Assembly (NCBI RefSeq): GCF_014725735.1
Contig: NZ_CP061368.1
Coordinates: 3,780,698 to 3,844,697 of the forward strand
Direction: 5' to 3'
DNA from: Wenzhouxiangella sp. AB-CW3
Lineage (GTDB): Bacteria > Pseudomonadota > Gammaproteobacteria > Xanthomonadales > Wenzhouxiangellaceae
DNA length: 64,000 nucleotides
Notes under the pieces: model-generated
The model's input: the letters and a program-made list of their open reading frames with translations, nothing else
Told to the model about the DNA's origin: nothing
Databases searched by the model: none
Translations under genes and position numbers: made by a program
Part shown: one piece after another, positions 17,766-26,754 of the stretch
Numbering within the stretch: the first letter of the stretch is position 1
Layout of the letters: every line of letters begins with the position of its first letter

Positions 17766-18548
17766 TCACAGCACGCCCAGTGCCTTCAGACTTGCCATGC
17801 CTAGTTGGACACGTTTACCAGCATCAGATGGTTGATGAATATCCATGTTCATCGCAAAGGTGAACAAGCTATCCTCTTTCTCGACCCAGCCAACCCACCA
17901 CCCGATGCCAGGTTCCGGCGCGTTTTCCCAGCCCGTCTTGCCATAGAGCTTCCAGCCCTCCCCCTGCTCAAGGAGCACGATTTCTCGGACGGCAGACTGA
18001 AGCTTTGCGGAGATTGGGAGCTGATTCCGCGCCAATCGCAGCAGAAACTCGGTTTGTTCGATGGCACTGATCTCAAGGGGGCCATCTAGCCAGAACCTAT
18101 CGACACTAGCGCCAATATCGTTGTTGCCGAAATCCAGACTGGCGAGATTCTTGCGCATTGACTCGGTGCCGATGCGCCGGGCCAGCTCCTGATACACGGG
18201 GACATTGGAAGCGGTGATGGCCTCCCTCAGCCCCATGTCCTTTTCCCACGCCTTGATGACCTGTGGCTGGCCGCCGTATGGTAGCACTTCGTCCACACTT
18301 TCAACGGCTCCGACGGAAAGCCCGATAAGACTGTTGGGAATCTTGAAAGTGGAGGCAGGCACAAAGCGTGTTTTGGCTCTTGACTGGTTATAGCCCGAGA
18401 AACTGCCGGTAGCTGCGTCAAGTAGGACAAAGGTACCCGTGACTTCGGCGTCTCGGAACAAGCCTTCAATCTCCGTGCTTTCCTTCCAGCTGGAGGAACA
18501 GCCAGAAAGTCCAATGGAGAAGATTAGTGCGGCGAGTAGAGGCTTCAT
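17766..18548 (-). CDS. Class D (OXA-type) beta-lactamase
   Basis: A serine beta-lactamase of 260 residues expected to hydrolyse penicillins in the periplasm. Signal peptide with lipobox LSGC (Cys17), so it may be a lipoprotein. All class D signatures are present: STFK with the nucleophile Ser66 and carboxylatable Lys69, SNV at 114-116, FGN at 140-142 (YGN in many relatives) and KTG at 204-206 within YGKTGW. The ATG at 18548 lies 9 nt after the R' core of the preceding attC. BlaR-type sensor domains are excluded by the short length and absent membrane helices. Spectrum cannot be told from sequence. Confidence 0.92.
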   Translation of the reverse strand: MKPLLAALIFSIGLSGCSSSWKESTEIEGLFRDAEVTGTFVLLDAATGSFSGYNQSRAKTRFVPASTFKIPNSLIGLSVGAVESVDEVLPYGGQPQVIKAWEKDMGLREAITASNVPVYQELARRIGTESMRKNLASLDFGNNDIGASVDRFWLDGPLEISAIEQTEFLLRLARNQLPISAKLQSAVREIVLLEQGEGWKLYGKTGWENAPEPGIGWWVGWVEKEDSLFTFAMNMDIHQPSDAGKRVQLGMASLKALGVL

Positions 18549-18557
18549 AGTTATTGA

Positions 18558-18651
18558 GCCTAACGTTTGGGTTAACCGGCGCGGCCACTGTGCCAACCCG
18601 GCGAAGCCGGCCCGGAGCTTACCCCACGTCCGGTTGAACCCATTGTTATGT
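18558..18651 (-). other. attC site (zinc-ribbon cassette)
   Basis: ACATAAC (18651-18645) to GTTAGGC (18564-18558) on the minus strand, with arms GGGTTCAACCGGACG and CGGTTAACCCAAAC and a central GGCTTCGCC loop. Complete array-consensus site. Confidence 0.92.
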
Positions 18652-18709
18652 TGATAGTGCCCTCAGTTTGCCACAAAGTCTGAAGAAGGGTGTTTTCCAC
18701 TTTCGCGCC

Positions 18710-18919
18710 CTACAGGATTACGACGACCAGGACTACAAGCAACACAACAAGGGTTGCCCCCAGAAAGAAAATGCCGATTACATTTGCAAGGCCCGCGCAA
18801 TCATGGCACAGGTCTCGCTCCATGATCGGCGGACGAAACAGGAGCAACGGGGCTAGTCTTGCAAAGAACAGAACATTCCCTCTCGTGGCACCTTCAGCCC
18901 CGCACCTTTCACAGTCCAT
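18710..18919 (-). CDS. Small zinc-ribbon membrane protein, hypothetical
   Basis: About 69 residues: MDCERCG and RDLCHDCAG form two CxxC knuckles and the C-terminus is one long hydrophobic helix (IFFLGATLVVLLVVLVVVIL). No named family recognised. ATG at 18919; a TTG three codons upstream is the alternative. Its cassette starts directly at the 3' splice junction of intron copy 4. Confidence 0.55.
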   Translation of the reverse strand: MDCERCGAEGATRGNVLFFARLAPLLLFRPPIMERDLCHDCAGLANVIGIFFLGATLVVLLVVLVVVIL

Positions 18920-18951
18920 AGGTTTCAATCCGTAGTATGGGCATCAACATA

Positions 18952-20788
18952 ATCGGGATAGGGAGGCACCTCACGATGCCTCTCCTCCCACACCACCGGG
19001 CATACGGATCACGTACCACGGCGGTTCGATGAACACCACTACCGCGCCACCAGGCTCGGTAGTCCCAAGTCAGCAAAATACCTCGCGGGCAGAGCCCGGT
19101 ATAGCGCCGGGGTGTGCGACAGCCGCCACGGCCCGTGGGCCGATTTGGATGTCTGCCAGGCATCCCGCACGCTCACGCCACGACGGCGAAGCTGGCGGTA
19201 GCCCGAGCGGCCCCATTGCTTCCAGAGATAACAGCGTAATCGTCGCCGCAGCCATTTGTCGATCTCGCGCAGTGGGCTCGGTACTTCGGCAATCCCAAAG
19301 TACGCTTTCCATCCAAGCAGGTAGTCTCTCCAGTCTGCCACGACATCGGCCAAACGGTGGCCTCTCGTGCGGCGGGTCAGGACCCGCAAGTGGGTTTTCA
19401 ACCGGGCCAGTGCCTTGGGCGACACTTTCAGCCGGTGATCCCCACGGGTGACCGTAAACCCCAAAAACTGGCGGTACCACGGTCGGTCGACCGCGCTTTT
19501 GCGTGTATTCACTTCGAGCCGGAGTGAGTCTTCGACAAAGCGCTTGATGCTGTTCATCACCCGCTCGCCGGCACGTTGACTCCGCACCAGTATCTGGCAG
19601 TCGTCAGCATATCGGACGAAGCGGTGGCCGCGCCGCTCGAGCTCCCAGTCCAGCTCATCCAGCACCACGTTGGCCAGGACCGGTGACAGCGGACCGCCTT
19701 GCGGCACACCGGCATTCGTCGGGCTCCAGTGGTCTCCATCCATCACCCCGGCGGTCAGAAAACGGTTGATCAATCGCAGCAGACGACGATCCGGGACATG
19801 ATCCTTGAGCCGGCGCATCAACCGGTCGTGGTTGACCCGGTCGAAGAACGCCGCCAGGTCCAGGTCTACCGTCCACTGGCCGCCCGCCCGAATGTCGGCT
19901 TGCAGGCGCTTGAGAGCCTGGTGCGCCGACTTGCCCGGCCGGAAGCCATAGCTGCGGGGATGGAAGTGGGGGTCCCATTGCGCCGATACCACCTGCGCAA
20001 CGGCTTGCTGGATGAAGCGGTCCAGAACCGTCGGGATCCCCAGCAGGCGTTCCCGTCCGTCGGCCTTGGGGATACGGACCCGCCGGACCGGTTGCGGGCG
20101 ATACTGCCCCGCTTCCAGTTGATCGCGGATCGCAGGCCAGTTCTGGCGAAGGAAGTCCGGTAGTGCATCAACGCTCATCCCGTCAATGCCCGGCGCGCCC
20201 TTGTTCTGGCGTACTTGCTTGACTGCCCGCTGCAGATTGCTGCGTTCCAGCACCTTCTCCCACAGCGAGACAGTGGATGTCGAGGCCGGATCGGTCCTTT
20301 CCCCAGTCACCGATTCCTCCCGTGCACGGGGCACGGCCGACTCCTGTCGATTCTCTGAGGCTGTCCGGTCACTCATACTCGGTCGATCATCCTCGTTCAT
20401 CGTTCGGGCCTTCAGTGACGCCAATCACCTACTATGCCCTCGGCTGACTTCTCCCAGGCGGTCAGCGCCAATTGCTCAGCGCTCAGCTTCGCAAAGCGAA
20501 GCACCGGGGAGACCTCCCGGGGTAAGACACGAAACTGTCACGGCGTAGACGCTGGATTTATAAAACGCAGACCCGTTGCAGATGGAGGGCTTCATGGTCA
20601 CGTGCCCACTGGCCCCGTCTACGTCACACCTCATATCCAGTTCCTGTTCGTCGCCCCGCCGCTTTGGATTGGGCTTCCTCCAGACCCCACCTCACGATGA
20701 CGCCCTTGCCCTTCTCCTAACCTTCGGCTCTGCGAATACCTGGTAAGAGGACTTACACCTCTCTAGTCTCGTGCCATGCCCGGCACAC
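18952..20788 (-). mobile_element. Group IIC-attC intron, copy 4 (intact)
   Basis: 1837 nt, GTGTGCCGGGC (20788) to CCCGAT (18952). 5' exon ...CCCAAACGT (HicAB attC), 3' exon TATGTTGATGC. Belongs to sublineage B (with copies 5-7), marked by Ala-Arg-Leu-Lys-Thr-His in the RT instead of Asp-Arg-Leu-Lys-Thr-Arg. Ribozyme ends and RT are whole. Confidence 0.94.
19039..20424 (-). CDS. Group II intron reverse transcriptase/maturase, copy 4 (intact)
   Basis: Intact 461-residue RT with PQGGPLSP and YADD unchanged. Differs from copy 3 by a handful of substitutions, for example Q for R in SENRQES, S for L in STVSLWEK, and ALARLKTHL in the thumb domain. With copies 3 and 6 it is one of three apparently functional proteins that could drive all seven introns. 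Confidence 0.93.
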   Translation of the reverse strand: MASLKARTMNEDDRPSMSDRTASENRQESAVPRAREESVTGERTDPASTSTVSLWEKVLERSNLQRAVKQVRQNKGAPGIDGMSVDALPDFLRQNWPAIRDQLEAGQYRPQPVRRVRIPKADGRERLLGIPTVLDRFIQQAVAQVVSAQWDPHFHPRSYGFRPGKSAHQALKRLQADIRAGGQWTVDLDLAAFFDRVNHDRLMRRLKDHVPDRRLLRLINRFLTAGVMDGDHWSPTNAGVPQGGPLSPVLANVVLDELDWELERRGHRFVRYADDCQILVRSQRAGERVMNSIKRFVEDSLRLEVNTRKSAVDRPWYRQFLGFTVTRGDHRLKVSPKALARLKTHLRVLTRRTRGHRLADVVADWRDYLLGWKAYFGIAEVPSPLREIDKWLRRRLRCYLWKQWGRSGYRQLRRRGVSVRDAWQTSKSAHGPWRLSHTPALYRALPARYFADLGLPSLVAR

Positions 20789-20876
20789 ACGTTTGGGTTA
20801 ACCGGCGCCGCCACTGTGCTTGCCCGGCTTTGCCGCCGCGGAGCTTACCGGCGTCCGGTTGAACCCATGGTTATGC
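20789..20876 (-). other. attC site of HicAB cassette, split by intron 4
   Basis: R'' GCATAAC (20876-20870) contains the hicB stop codon. Consensus arms GGGTTCAACCGGACGCC and GGCGCCGGTTAACCC; R' interrupted after GT by intron copy 4. Confidence 0.9.
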
Positions 20877-21086
20877 GGCATTTACCTGGACCACATCGCT
20901 ATGCGAATGAGGCTCTGGAATAGCGTCGCCGGCCTCTTTCATTCCTTCCAGATGAAACTCAATGGCCTCCCGGATCAACTCCAAGGCTTCCTCGCGAGTT
21001 TCCCCTGCCGCCACACATCCCGGGAGGTCCGGAACGTAGGCACCCCAGCTCTCGGGGCCTTCTTCGAGAATGACTACATACTGCAT
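20871..21086 (-). CDS. hicB: HicB-family antitoxin
   Basis: Antitoxin of a type II HicAB pair. 71 residues with the RNase-H-like HicB fold: YVVILEEGPESWGAYVPDLPGCVAAGETREEALELIREAIEFHLEGM. It lacks a clear C-terminal DNA-binding extension, so it may act mainly by binding the toxin. It follows hicA by 8 nt, the usual toxin-first order of this family. Its stop lies within the attC core. Such addiction cassettes stabilise sedentary arrays. Confidence 0.88.
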   Translation of the reverse strand: MQYVVILEEGPESWGAYVPDLPGCVAAGETREEALELIREAIEFHLEGMKEAGDAIPEPHSHSDVVQVNAA

Positions 21087-21094
21087 AATCTCAC

Positions 21095-21283
21095 CTACTT
21101 CTTGAGTCCAGCTTGCTTCAGGGCGTTGTTGAGCGTGCCCGGCGGCATATCTACGTTAGGCTTCCCGGATACGGTTACAGTTCCCGATTTTACTGGATGT
21201 CGGAATTGGCGGTGACTTCCCCGCTGACGGGCCTGGTACCAGCCATCCTGTTTCAGCAACTTGATGAGTTCCTTAACCTTCAT
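21095..21283 (-). CDS. hicA: HicA-family mRNA interferase toxin
   Basis: 62 residues with the dsRNA-binding-like HicA fold: MKVKELIKLLKQDGWYQARQ, then the catalytic-His segment GSHRQFRHP and GTVTVSGKPNVDMPPGTLNNALKQAGL. HicA cleaves mRNA independently of ribosomes in known members. The catalytic histidine is present in RGSHRQF. ATG at 21283 lies close after the R' core of the upstream attC, and the operon reads away from attI. Confidence 0.9.
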   Translation of the reverse strand: MKVKELIKLLKQDGWYQARQRGSHRQFRHPVKSGTVTVSGKPNVDMPPGTLNNALKQAGLKK

Positions 21284-21311
21284 TCAGACTCGGACGTAGA
21301 AACTACCTGCC

Positions 21312-21405
21312 GCATAACGTCTAGGCTAAGCGGCGCGGGCACGTAGCAAGCCCGGCGAAGCCGGCCCGGAGCTTACCCCGCGTCCGCTTGAGCTATTTGT
21401 TAGTT
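21312..21405 (-). other. attC site (membrane-protein cassette)
   Basis: R'' AACTAAC (21405-21399) and R' GTTATGC (21318-21312), with GCTCAAGCGGACGC / GCGCCGCTTAGCC arms and the usual GGCTTCGCCGGGC centre. Intact. The stop codon of the upstream gene (21400) is inside R''. Confidence 0.9.
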
Positions 21406-21766
21406 GCATAAGCCCTCCGACAACGTATGCTTTACAAGATAGGCTTTTAAGGAAACGAATACTATTATCAGCACTGCTATCGATGAAAACGACAAAGCGA
21501 TATACACTGGTTGTTCCTCGTTCGCTGCCGCGCTACCAATTGTTTCATAAACGTAGTTCGCAACTATCGAACTACATATCAGTGCAATAATTGCCGAAAA
21601 CAAGCCTATAGATCGCTTAGACCAGTATTTAAGAACACAAACCGCATTCAAGATTAGGAGTGCTTGGGCTGCCACAAAAGCTAAAAGGAGAAGGCTCTCG
21701 GCAAACTCCCCCTTGCTAATGCTCGGAACGAAAAGCCAAGCCATGAACAGCATAATTACCAGGCCA

Positions 21767-23092
21767 CACTAGTGTCCGGTTTAAAAGCCGAATAGATTCA
21801 ATTGGTTACCGTCTTTGATCTGATCCAGATCGCTTCGGTCGATCGTAACCGCCTGTTTCAACTGTGTTTTTTCAAATACAGTTATGGAGATAATCTGTAG
21901 CATTGCGTGCAGCGAAATATCGAGGTCCAAACGCTTTTTGATGATGGCGATCAGCACATAGGTCGACACAGCAATCCAAATTTGTGTCTTGACTGCGTTC
22001 TCCGATCGGCCGAAGAAGCACTTGATACGGAGATTTTGCTTGATCCACTTGAAGAACAGCTCGACCTGCCACCGGCTTTTGTACAACGCGCAGATCGTAA
22101 GAGCCGGGAGTTGGAACTGATTGGTGAGAAATACCAGGGTCTTTCCGGTTTCCGGGTCCTTGAAGCGAATGCGTCTCAAGTGTTGAGGATAGTACTTGCT
22201 TGGACGCTGGCCGCAGAGCGCAATAGTTTGGTCGCAGATCAGCCCAGCTTGCCGATCTGTAGCAGCAGAATAGACCCGCCGGAAGTCCAGGTTTGATTTG
22301 GCCCGGATTACAAAGAAGGCGCCGGCCTGGGCCAGATTGAATAGTCGAGCATAGTCCAGGTAGGCCCGATCCATCACGTAAAACGAACCTGCCTCCGGAA
22401 TCAGCAAGTCTAGAACATTGACGTCGTGCAGCTTGCCGTCGGAGATATGAATGAAGCTGGGAATCGATCCGCGCAGATCCAGCAGGGTATGAAGTTTGAC
22501 TGCCGCTTTTGCCGTGCGAAATGGTGCCCATGGGAACATCGACAGACATAGGTCGATGGTGGTTGAGTCGAGTGCGTAAACCGTATCGGGAAGACCCGAG
22601 CTTATGGATTCGTCGACATAGAGGCTTCTCGCTTGTGCAATCAGATGCTGGGCATAGTCGCCGTAAATTCTCCAATCTCGCGACTCGTTTGCATCGGCAA
22701 GAGTTGCTCGACGAATCGGCTGGCGAAAGCCCATGTGGTAAAGCTTTGCAGACTGAACCTGGAGACAGGCTTCGATGTCCCGCAGGCTCTCGCGGTAGGT
22801 CAGCTGGGCAAAGGCCATACAGCGGAACTGTTCGGCGCAGCTCAGAGTTCGCACTCGCCGGTTGCCGTCGTATCGGTCGACGGTGCGGTGGAAAGTCTTC
22901 CAGGGAAGGAAATCCATAATCTGAGCAAAAAGCGTCTTGCCGATGTTCATTTGCCACTCCGGAGGGCACGGTATCGGCTTGGTTATACACCGCGAACTCC
23001 GCGTTCAAATCGGGGACACCTTTTTCCGCTTGTAATGTGCTGTAAAACATGCGATTTTCGGGATTCAGAGCACTTTTAACCGGACACTAGTG
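21767..23092 (-). mobile_element. IS4-family insertion sequence
   Basis: 1326 bp with terminal inverted repeats CACTAGTGTCCGGTTTAAAAG and CACTAGTGTCCGGTTAAAAG (one-base indel), flanked by the 9-bp duplication ACCAGGCCA at 21758-21766 and 23093-23101. One copy only in this window. Confidence 0.9.
21781..22950 (-). CDS. IS4-family DDE transposase
   Basis: 389 residues. Shows the DDE-type core with the first Asp in VYALDSTTIDLCLSMFPWA, the second in FYVMDRAYLDYARL, and the IS4 signature Y-2-R-3-E-6-K in YKSRWQVELFFKWIKQNLRIK. N-terminal sequence FRCMAFAQLTYRESLRDIE is typical of the IS4 group with DUF4372-like start. ATG at 22950. Intact and probably active. Confidence 0.92.
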   Translation of the reverse strand: MNIGKTLFAQIMDFLPWKTFHRTVDRYDGNRRVRTLSCAEQFRCMAFAQLTYRESLRDIEACLQVQSAKLYHMGFRQPIRRATLADANESRDWRIYGDYAQHLIAQARSLYVDESISSGLPDTVYALDSTTIDLCLSMFPWAPFRTAKAAVKLHTLLDLRGSIPSFIHISDGKLHDVNVLDLLIPEAGSFYVMDRAYLDYARLFNLAQAGAFFVIRAKSNLDFRRVYSAATDRQAGLICDQTIALCGQRPSKYYPQHLRRIRFKDPETGKTLVFLTNQFQLPALTICALYKSRWQVELFFKWIKQNLRIKCFFGRSENAVKTQIWIAVSTYVLIAIIKKRLDLDISLHAMLQIISITVFEKTQLKQAVTIDRSDLDQIKDGNQLNLFGF

Positions 23093-23191
23093 ACCAGGCC
23101 AAATATCCCAATGACCAAGGATATACTCTTTACAATAATCTTTAACGCTTGAGCTTTCTTCATCGCGTCGAGTCTCATTTCTCTGCAACTA

Positions 23192-25102
23192 ATCGGGATA
23201 GGGAGGCACCTCACGATGCCTCTCCTCCCACACCACCGGGCATACGGATCACGTACCACGGCGGTTCGATGAACACCACTACCGCGCCACCAGGCTCGGT
23301 AGTCCCAAGTCAGCAAAATACCTCGCGGGCAGAGCCCGGTATAGCGCCGGGGTGTGCGACAGCCGCCACGGCCCGTGGGCCGATTTGGATGTCTGCCAGG
23401 CATCCCGCACGCTCACGCCACGACGGCGAAGCTGGCGGTAGCCCGAGCGGCCCCATTGCTTCCAGAGATAACAGCGTAATCGTCGCCGCAGCCATTTGTC
23501 GATCTCGCGCAGTGGGCTCGGTACTTCGGCAATCCCAAAGTACGCTTTCCATCCAAGCAGGTAGTCTCTCCAGTCTGCCACGACATCGGCCAAACGGTGG
23601 CCTCTCGTGCGGCGGGTCAGGACCCGCAAGTGGGTTTTCAACCGGGCCAGTGCCTTGGGCGACACTTTCAGCCGGTGATCCCCACGGGTGACCGTAAACC
23701 CCAAAAACTGGCGGTACCACGGTCGGTCGACCGCGCTTTTGCGTGTATTCACTTCGAGCCGGAGTGAGTCTTCGACAAAGCGCTTGATGCTGTTCATCAC
23801 CCGCTCGCCGGCACGTTGACTCCGCACCAGTATCTGGCAGTCGTCAGCATATCGGACGAAGCGGTGGCCGCGCCGCTCGAGCTCCCAGTCCAGCTCATCC
23901 AGCACCACGTTGGCCAGGACCGGTGACAGCGGGCCGCCTTGCGGCACACCGGCATTCGTCGGGCTCCAGTGGTCACCATCCATCACCCCGGCGGTCAGAA
24001 AACGGTTGATCAATCGCAGCAGACGACGATCCGGGACATGATCCTTGAGCCGGCGCATCAACCGGTCGTGGTTGACCCGGTCGAAGAACGCCGCCAGGTC
24101 CAGGTCTACCGTCCACTGGCCGCCCGCCCGAATGTCGGCTTGCAGGCGCTTGAGAGCCTGGTGCGCCGACTTGCCCGGCCGGAAGCCATAGCTGCGGGGA
24201 TGGAAGTGGGGGTCCCATTGCGCCGATACCACCTGCGCAACGGCTTGCTGGATGAAGCGGTCCAGAACCGTCGGGATGCCCAGCAGGCGTTCCCGTCCGT
24301 CGGCCTTGGGGATACGGACCCGCCGGACCGGTTGCGGGCGATACTGCCCCGCTTCCAGTTGATCGCGGATCGCAGGCCAGTTCTGGCGAAGGAAGTCCGG
24401 TAGTGCATCAACGCTCATCCCGTCAATGCCCGGCGCGCCCTTGTTCTCTGCCGGGCATGGGCAATCTGCCCGATGCGGTCAAGTCCGCTCATCCCGTCAA
24501 TGCCCGGCGCGCCCTTGTTCTGGCGTACTTGCTTGACTGCCCGCTGCAGGTTGCTGCGTTCCAGCACCTTCTCCCACAGCAAGACAGTGGATGTCGAGGC
24601 CAGATCGGTCCTTTCCCCAGTCACCGATTCCTCCCGTGCACGGGGCACGGCCGACTCCTGTCGATTCTCTGAGGCTGTCCGGTCACTCATACTCGGTCGA
24701 TCATCCTCGTTCATCGTTCGGGCCTTCAGTGACGCCAATCACCTACTATGCCCTCGGCTGACTTCTCCCAGGCGGTCAGCGCCAATTGCTCAGCGCTCAG
24801 CTTCGCAAAGCGAAGCACCGGGGAGACCTCCCGGGGTAAGACACGAAACTGTCACGGCGTAGACGCTGGATTTATAAAACGCAGACCGATTGCAGATGGA
24901 GGGCTTCATGGTCACGTGCCCACTGGCCCCGTCTACGTCACACCTCATATCCAGTTCCTGTTCGTCGCCCCGCCGCTTTGGATTGGGCTTCCTCCAGACC
25001 CCACCTCGCGATGACGCCCTTGCCCTTCTCCTAACCTTCGGCTCTGCGAATACCTGGTAAGAGGACTTACACCTCTCTAGTCTCGTGCCATGCCCGGCAC
25101 AC
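23192..25102 (-). mobile_element. Group IIC-attC intron, copy 5 (74-bp insertion)
   Basis: Runs GTGTGCCGGGC (25102) to CCCGAT (23192), 1911 nt. 5' exon ...GCTAGACGT, 3' exon TAGTTGCAGAG. The extra 74 bp lie at about 24447-24520 in the RT gene: 34 bp of local sequence (CTCATCCCGTCAATGCCCGG...) is duplicated around 40 bp of new DNA. Sublineage B. Confidence 0.92.
23279..24738 (-). pseudogene. Group II intron reverse transcriptase, copy 5, disrupted
   Basis: The 74-bp insertion after GAPGIDGMS shifts the frame: an N-terminal frame 24415-24738 ends in unrelated residues, and a C-terminal 379-codon frame (23279-24418) restarts at MSVDALPDFL with all catalytic motifs (Asp, PQGGPLSP, YADD, domain X). 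The C-terminal frame has an ATG, so a nearly complete RT lacking about 80 residues could still be made. Confidence 0.88.
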
Positions 25103-25189
25103 ACGTCTAGCTTAACCGGCGCGGCCACCGAACTTACCCGGCTTTGCCGGCCCGGAGCTTACCCCGCGTCCGGTTGAAGCTTTTGTTAG
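25103..25189 (-). other. attC site split by intron 5 and by IS5 copy B
   Basis: The R' core is interrupted after GT by intron copy 5, and the R'' core (GCCTAAC) is cut by IS5 copy B, whose TTAG target duplication comes from this core. Only the inner arms, GCTTCAACCGGACGC and GCGCCGGTTAAGC, remain in place. The site is doubly disabled. Confidence 0.88.
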
Positions 25190-26346
25190 GGAAACTCTGA
25201 ATAACTCCCGAATTTTGAGATAATAGCGCCACCTGATCAGAAACGGAATTCATCAATGGACCAGATGAGCTTTGCTGAAGCCGAGTACCAGAACAAGAAG
25301 CGTAAAACCCGACGGGAGAAGTTTCTGGAACGCGTTGATTCATTGATTCCGTGGCCTCGGTTGGTCAAGAAGCTCAAAAGGCACTATCACAAGGGCCGGA
25401 CAGGTCGTCCACCGTATCCGCTGGAAACGATGCTGCGGATTCACTGCATGCAGCTTTTCTATAATCTCAGTGATCCTGGGATGGAGGATGCACTCTACGA
25501 GATCGAGAGCATGCGGCGGTTTGCCGGGCTCAGGCTCTCGGATCGCCTGCCGGACGAGACCACCATTCTTAATTTCCGCCGGTTTCTGGAGCAGCGCAAA
25601 CTGGGCAAAAAGCTGTTTGATGAAATCAACGGCTATCTGAATGAGCATGAGTTGATGCTGCGCGAGGGCAGCATTGTCGATGCCAGTATTGTTGCGGCAC
25701 CGAGCTCGACCAAGAACCAAAAGAAGGAACGCGATCCGGAAATGCACCAGACGAGAAAGGGCAACCAGTGGCATTTCGGGATGAAGGTTCATATTGGTGT
25801 GGACGATGAAATCGGTCTGATCCATAGCCTGGAGACGACGCCGGCCAACACCCATGACCTCGAAGTTGCTGAGAAGTTGTTACACGGCCAGGAGCAACGG
25901 GTGTTCGGCGATGCCGGATATCGAGGTATCGAAAAACGCGAAGCGCACCAGGAAAGAGAAGTTGACTGGTATATCGCCGAGCGTCCAGGAAAAAGAAAGA
26001 TGATGGATCCGGATAGTTGGGAAGCCAAGGCAGAAAAGCTCAAGAGTCAGATCCGGGCCAAGGTTGAACATCCCTTTCGATACATGAAGCAGGTGTTCGG
26101 CTATAACAAGGTGCGCTACCGTGGTCAGGATAAGAATCGCAATCGGTTCCAGGTAATGGCTGGACTGACGAACCTGCTGATCGCAGAGAAATTGATCCCG
26201 ACATAGGGTTATTCCGTCCGATTTCTGCCTGATCGGTGGAAATTGGTCAACAAATGATCAAAATCGAACATCAAACGGGGCCAAATCATGCCCGATAGAC
26301 AAAACGAAGGAAGTTGGCTGAAAATCATGCGTTGTTCAGAGCTTCC
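25190..26346 (+). mobile_element. IS5-family insertion sequence, copy B
   Basis: 1157 bp, same ends as copy A. Target duplication TTAG at 25186-25189 and 26347-26350, which is part of the attC R'' core GTTAGGC (plus strand). Copy A has CTAA, the complement, and also lies at GTTAGGCCTAA. Confidence 0.93.
25256..26206 (+). CDS. IS5-family DDE transposase (copy B)
   Basis: The 316-residue frame has the same sequence as the transposase at 7295-8245, with the DDE core residues in SIVDASIV, FGDAGYRG and RAKVEHPFRYMK preserved. Intact; either copy could mobilise both elements. Read away from the array direction (plus strand). Confidence 0.93.
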   Translation: MDQMSFAEAEYQNKKRKTRREKFLERVDSLIPWPRLVKKLKRHYHKGRTGRPPYPLETMLRIHCMQLFYNLSDPGMEDALYEIESMRRFAGLRLSDRLPDETTILNFRRFLEQRKLGKKLFDEINGYLNEHELMLREGSIVDASIVAAPSSTKNQKKERDPEMHQTRKGNQWHFGMKVHIGVDDEIGLIHSLETTPANTHDLEVAEKLLHGQEQRVFGDAGYRGIEKREAHQEREVDWYIAERPGKRKMMDPDSWEAKAEKLKSQIRAKVEHPFRYMKQVFGYNKVRYRGQDKNRNRFQVMAGLTNLLIAEKLIPT

Positions 26347-26749
26347 TTAGGCGAATGAGCCAACTTACAACTAGTGCGCCAAGCAATGCGCCCGGAACGA
26401 ACATTAGAAGATAACCTTCGTAAACTAAGCGCTTTAGGAGGGTTGGAGGAAACATATATGTGGATGTGCTGAAATGAAACGTTACCACTGTAGCTAAAAC
26501 GGACATAATTAGTGCCCAAACCAAGGGGCGGCCCCGATAGGTGAGGATTGCAAGAATCCCTCCAGCAATTACTCCTAATACCAATCTCACTGCAAAAAAT
26601 GGGAGCTGCGACAGAGCGAGCCCGGCTCTTCCAGAAAACGTACGGTACTCGACATACTTCAGAAACACCTCCCAGGTAACAATGAACCCGGCCACGACCA
26701 AGAGTGCCGCAAGCACTACCGCAACCACGATTTTGGTGAGTGTCTGCAC
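26336..26749 (-). pseudogene. Polytopic membrane protein, C-terminus altered by IS5
   Basis: Four hydrophobic segments (for example IVVAVVLAALLVVAGFIV and GYLLMFVPGALLGALVVSW). The GTG at 26749, directly after the R' core, is the likely start because the longer frame upstream is translated attC. The IS5 insertion replaced the last codons: the frame now ends RLRKL inside the IS. In the uninterrupted sequence the frame would have continued into attC. Probably still mostly functional. No family recognised. Confidence 0.6.
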
Positions 26750-26754
26750 TTTTC

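Larger units (their letters stand above)
21400..23178 (-). pseudogene. Small polytopic membrane protein interrupted by IS4-family element
   Basis: Removing the IS and one copy of its 9-bp duplication joins MRLDAMKKAQALKIIVKSIS... to ...IMLFMAWLFVPSISKGEFAE in one frame, giving a protein of about 150 residues with four hydrophobic segments. ATG at 23178 lies just after the 3' end of intron copy 5. The downstream fragment still has its own ATG (21753), so a truncated product could be made. No family recognised. Confidence 0.8.
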
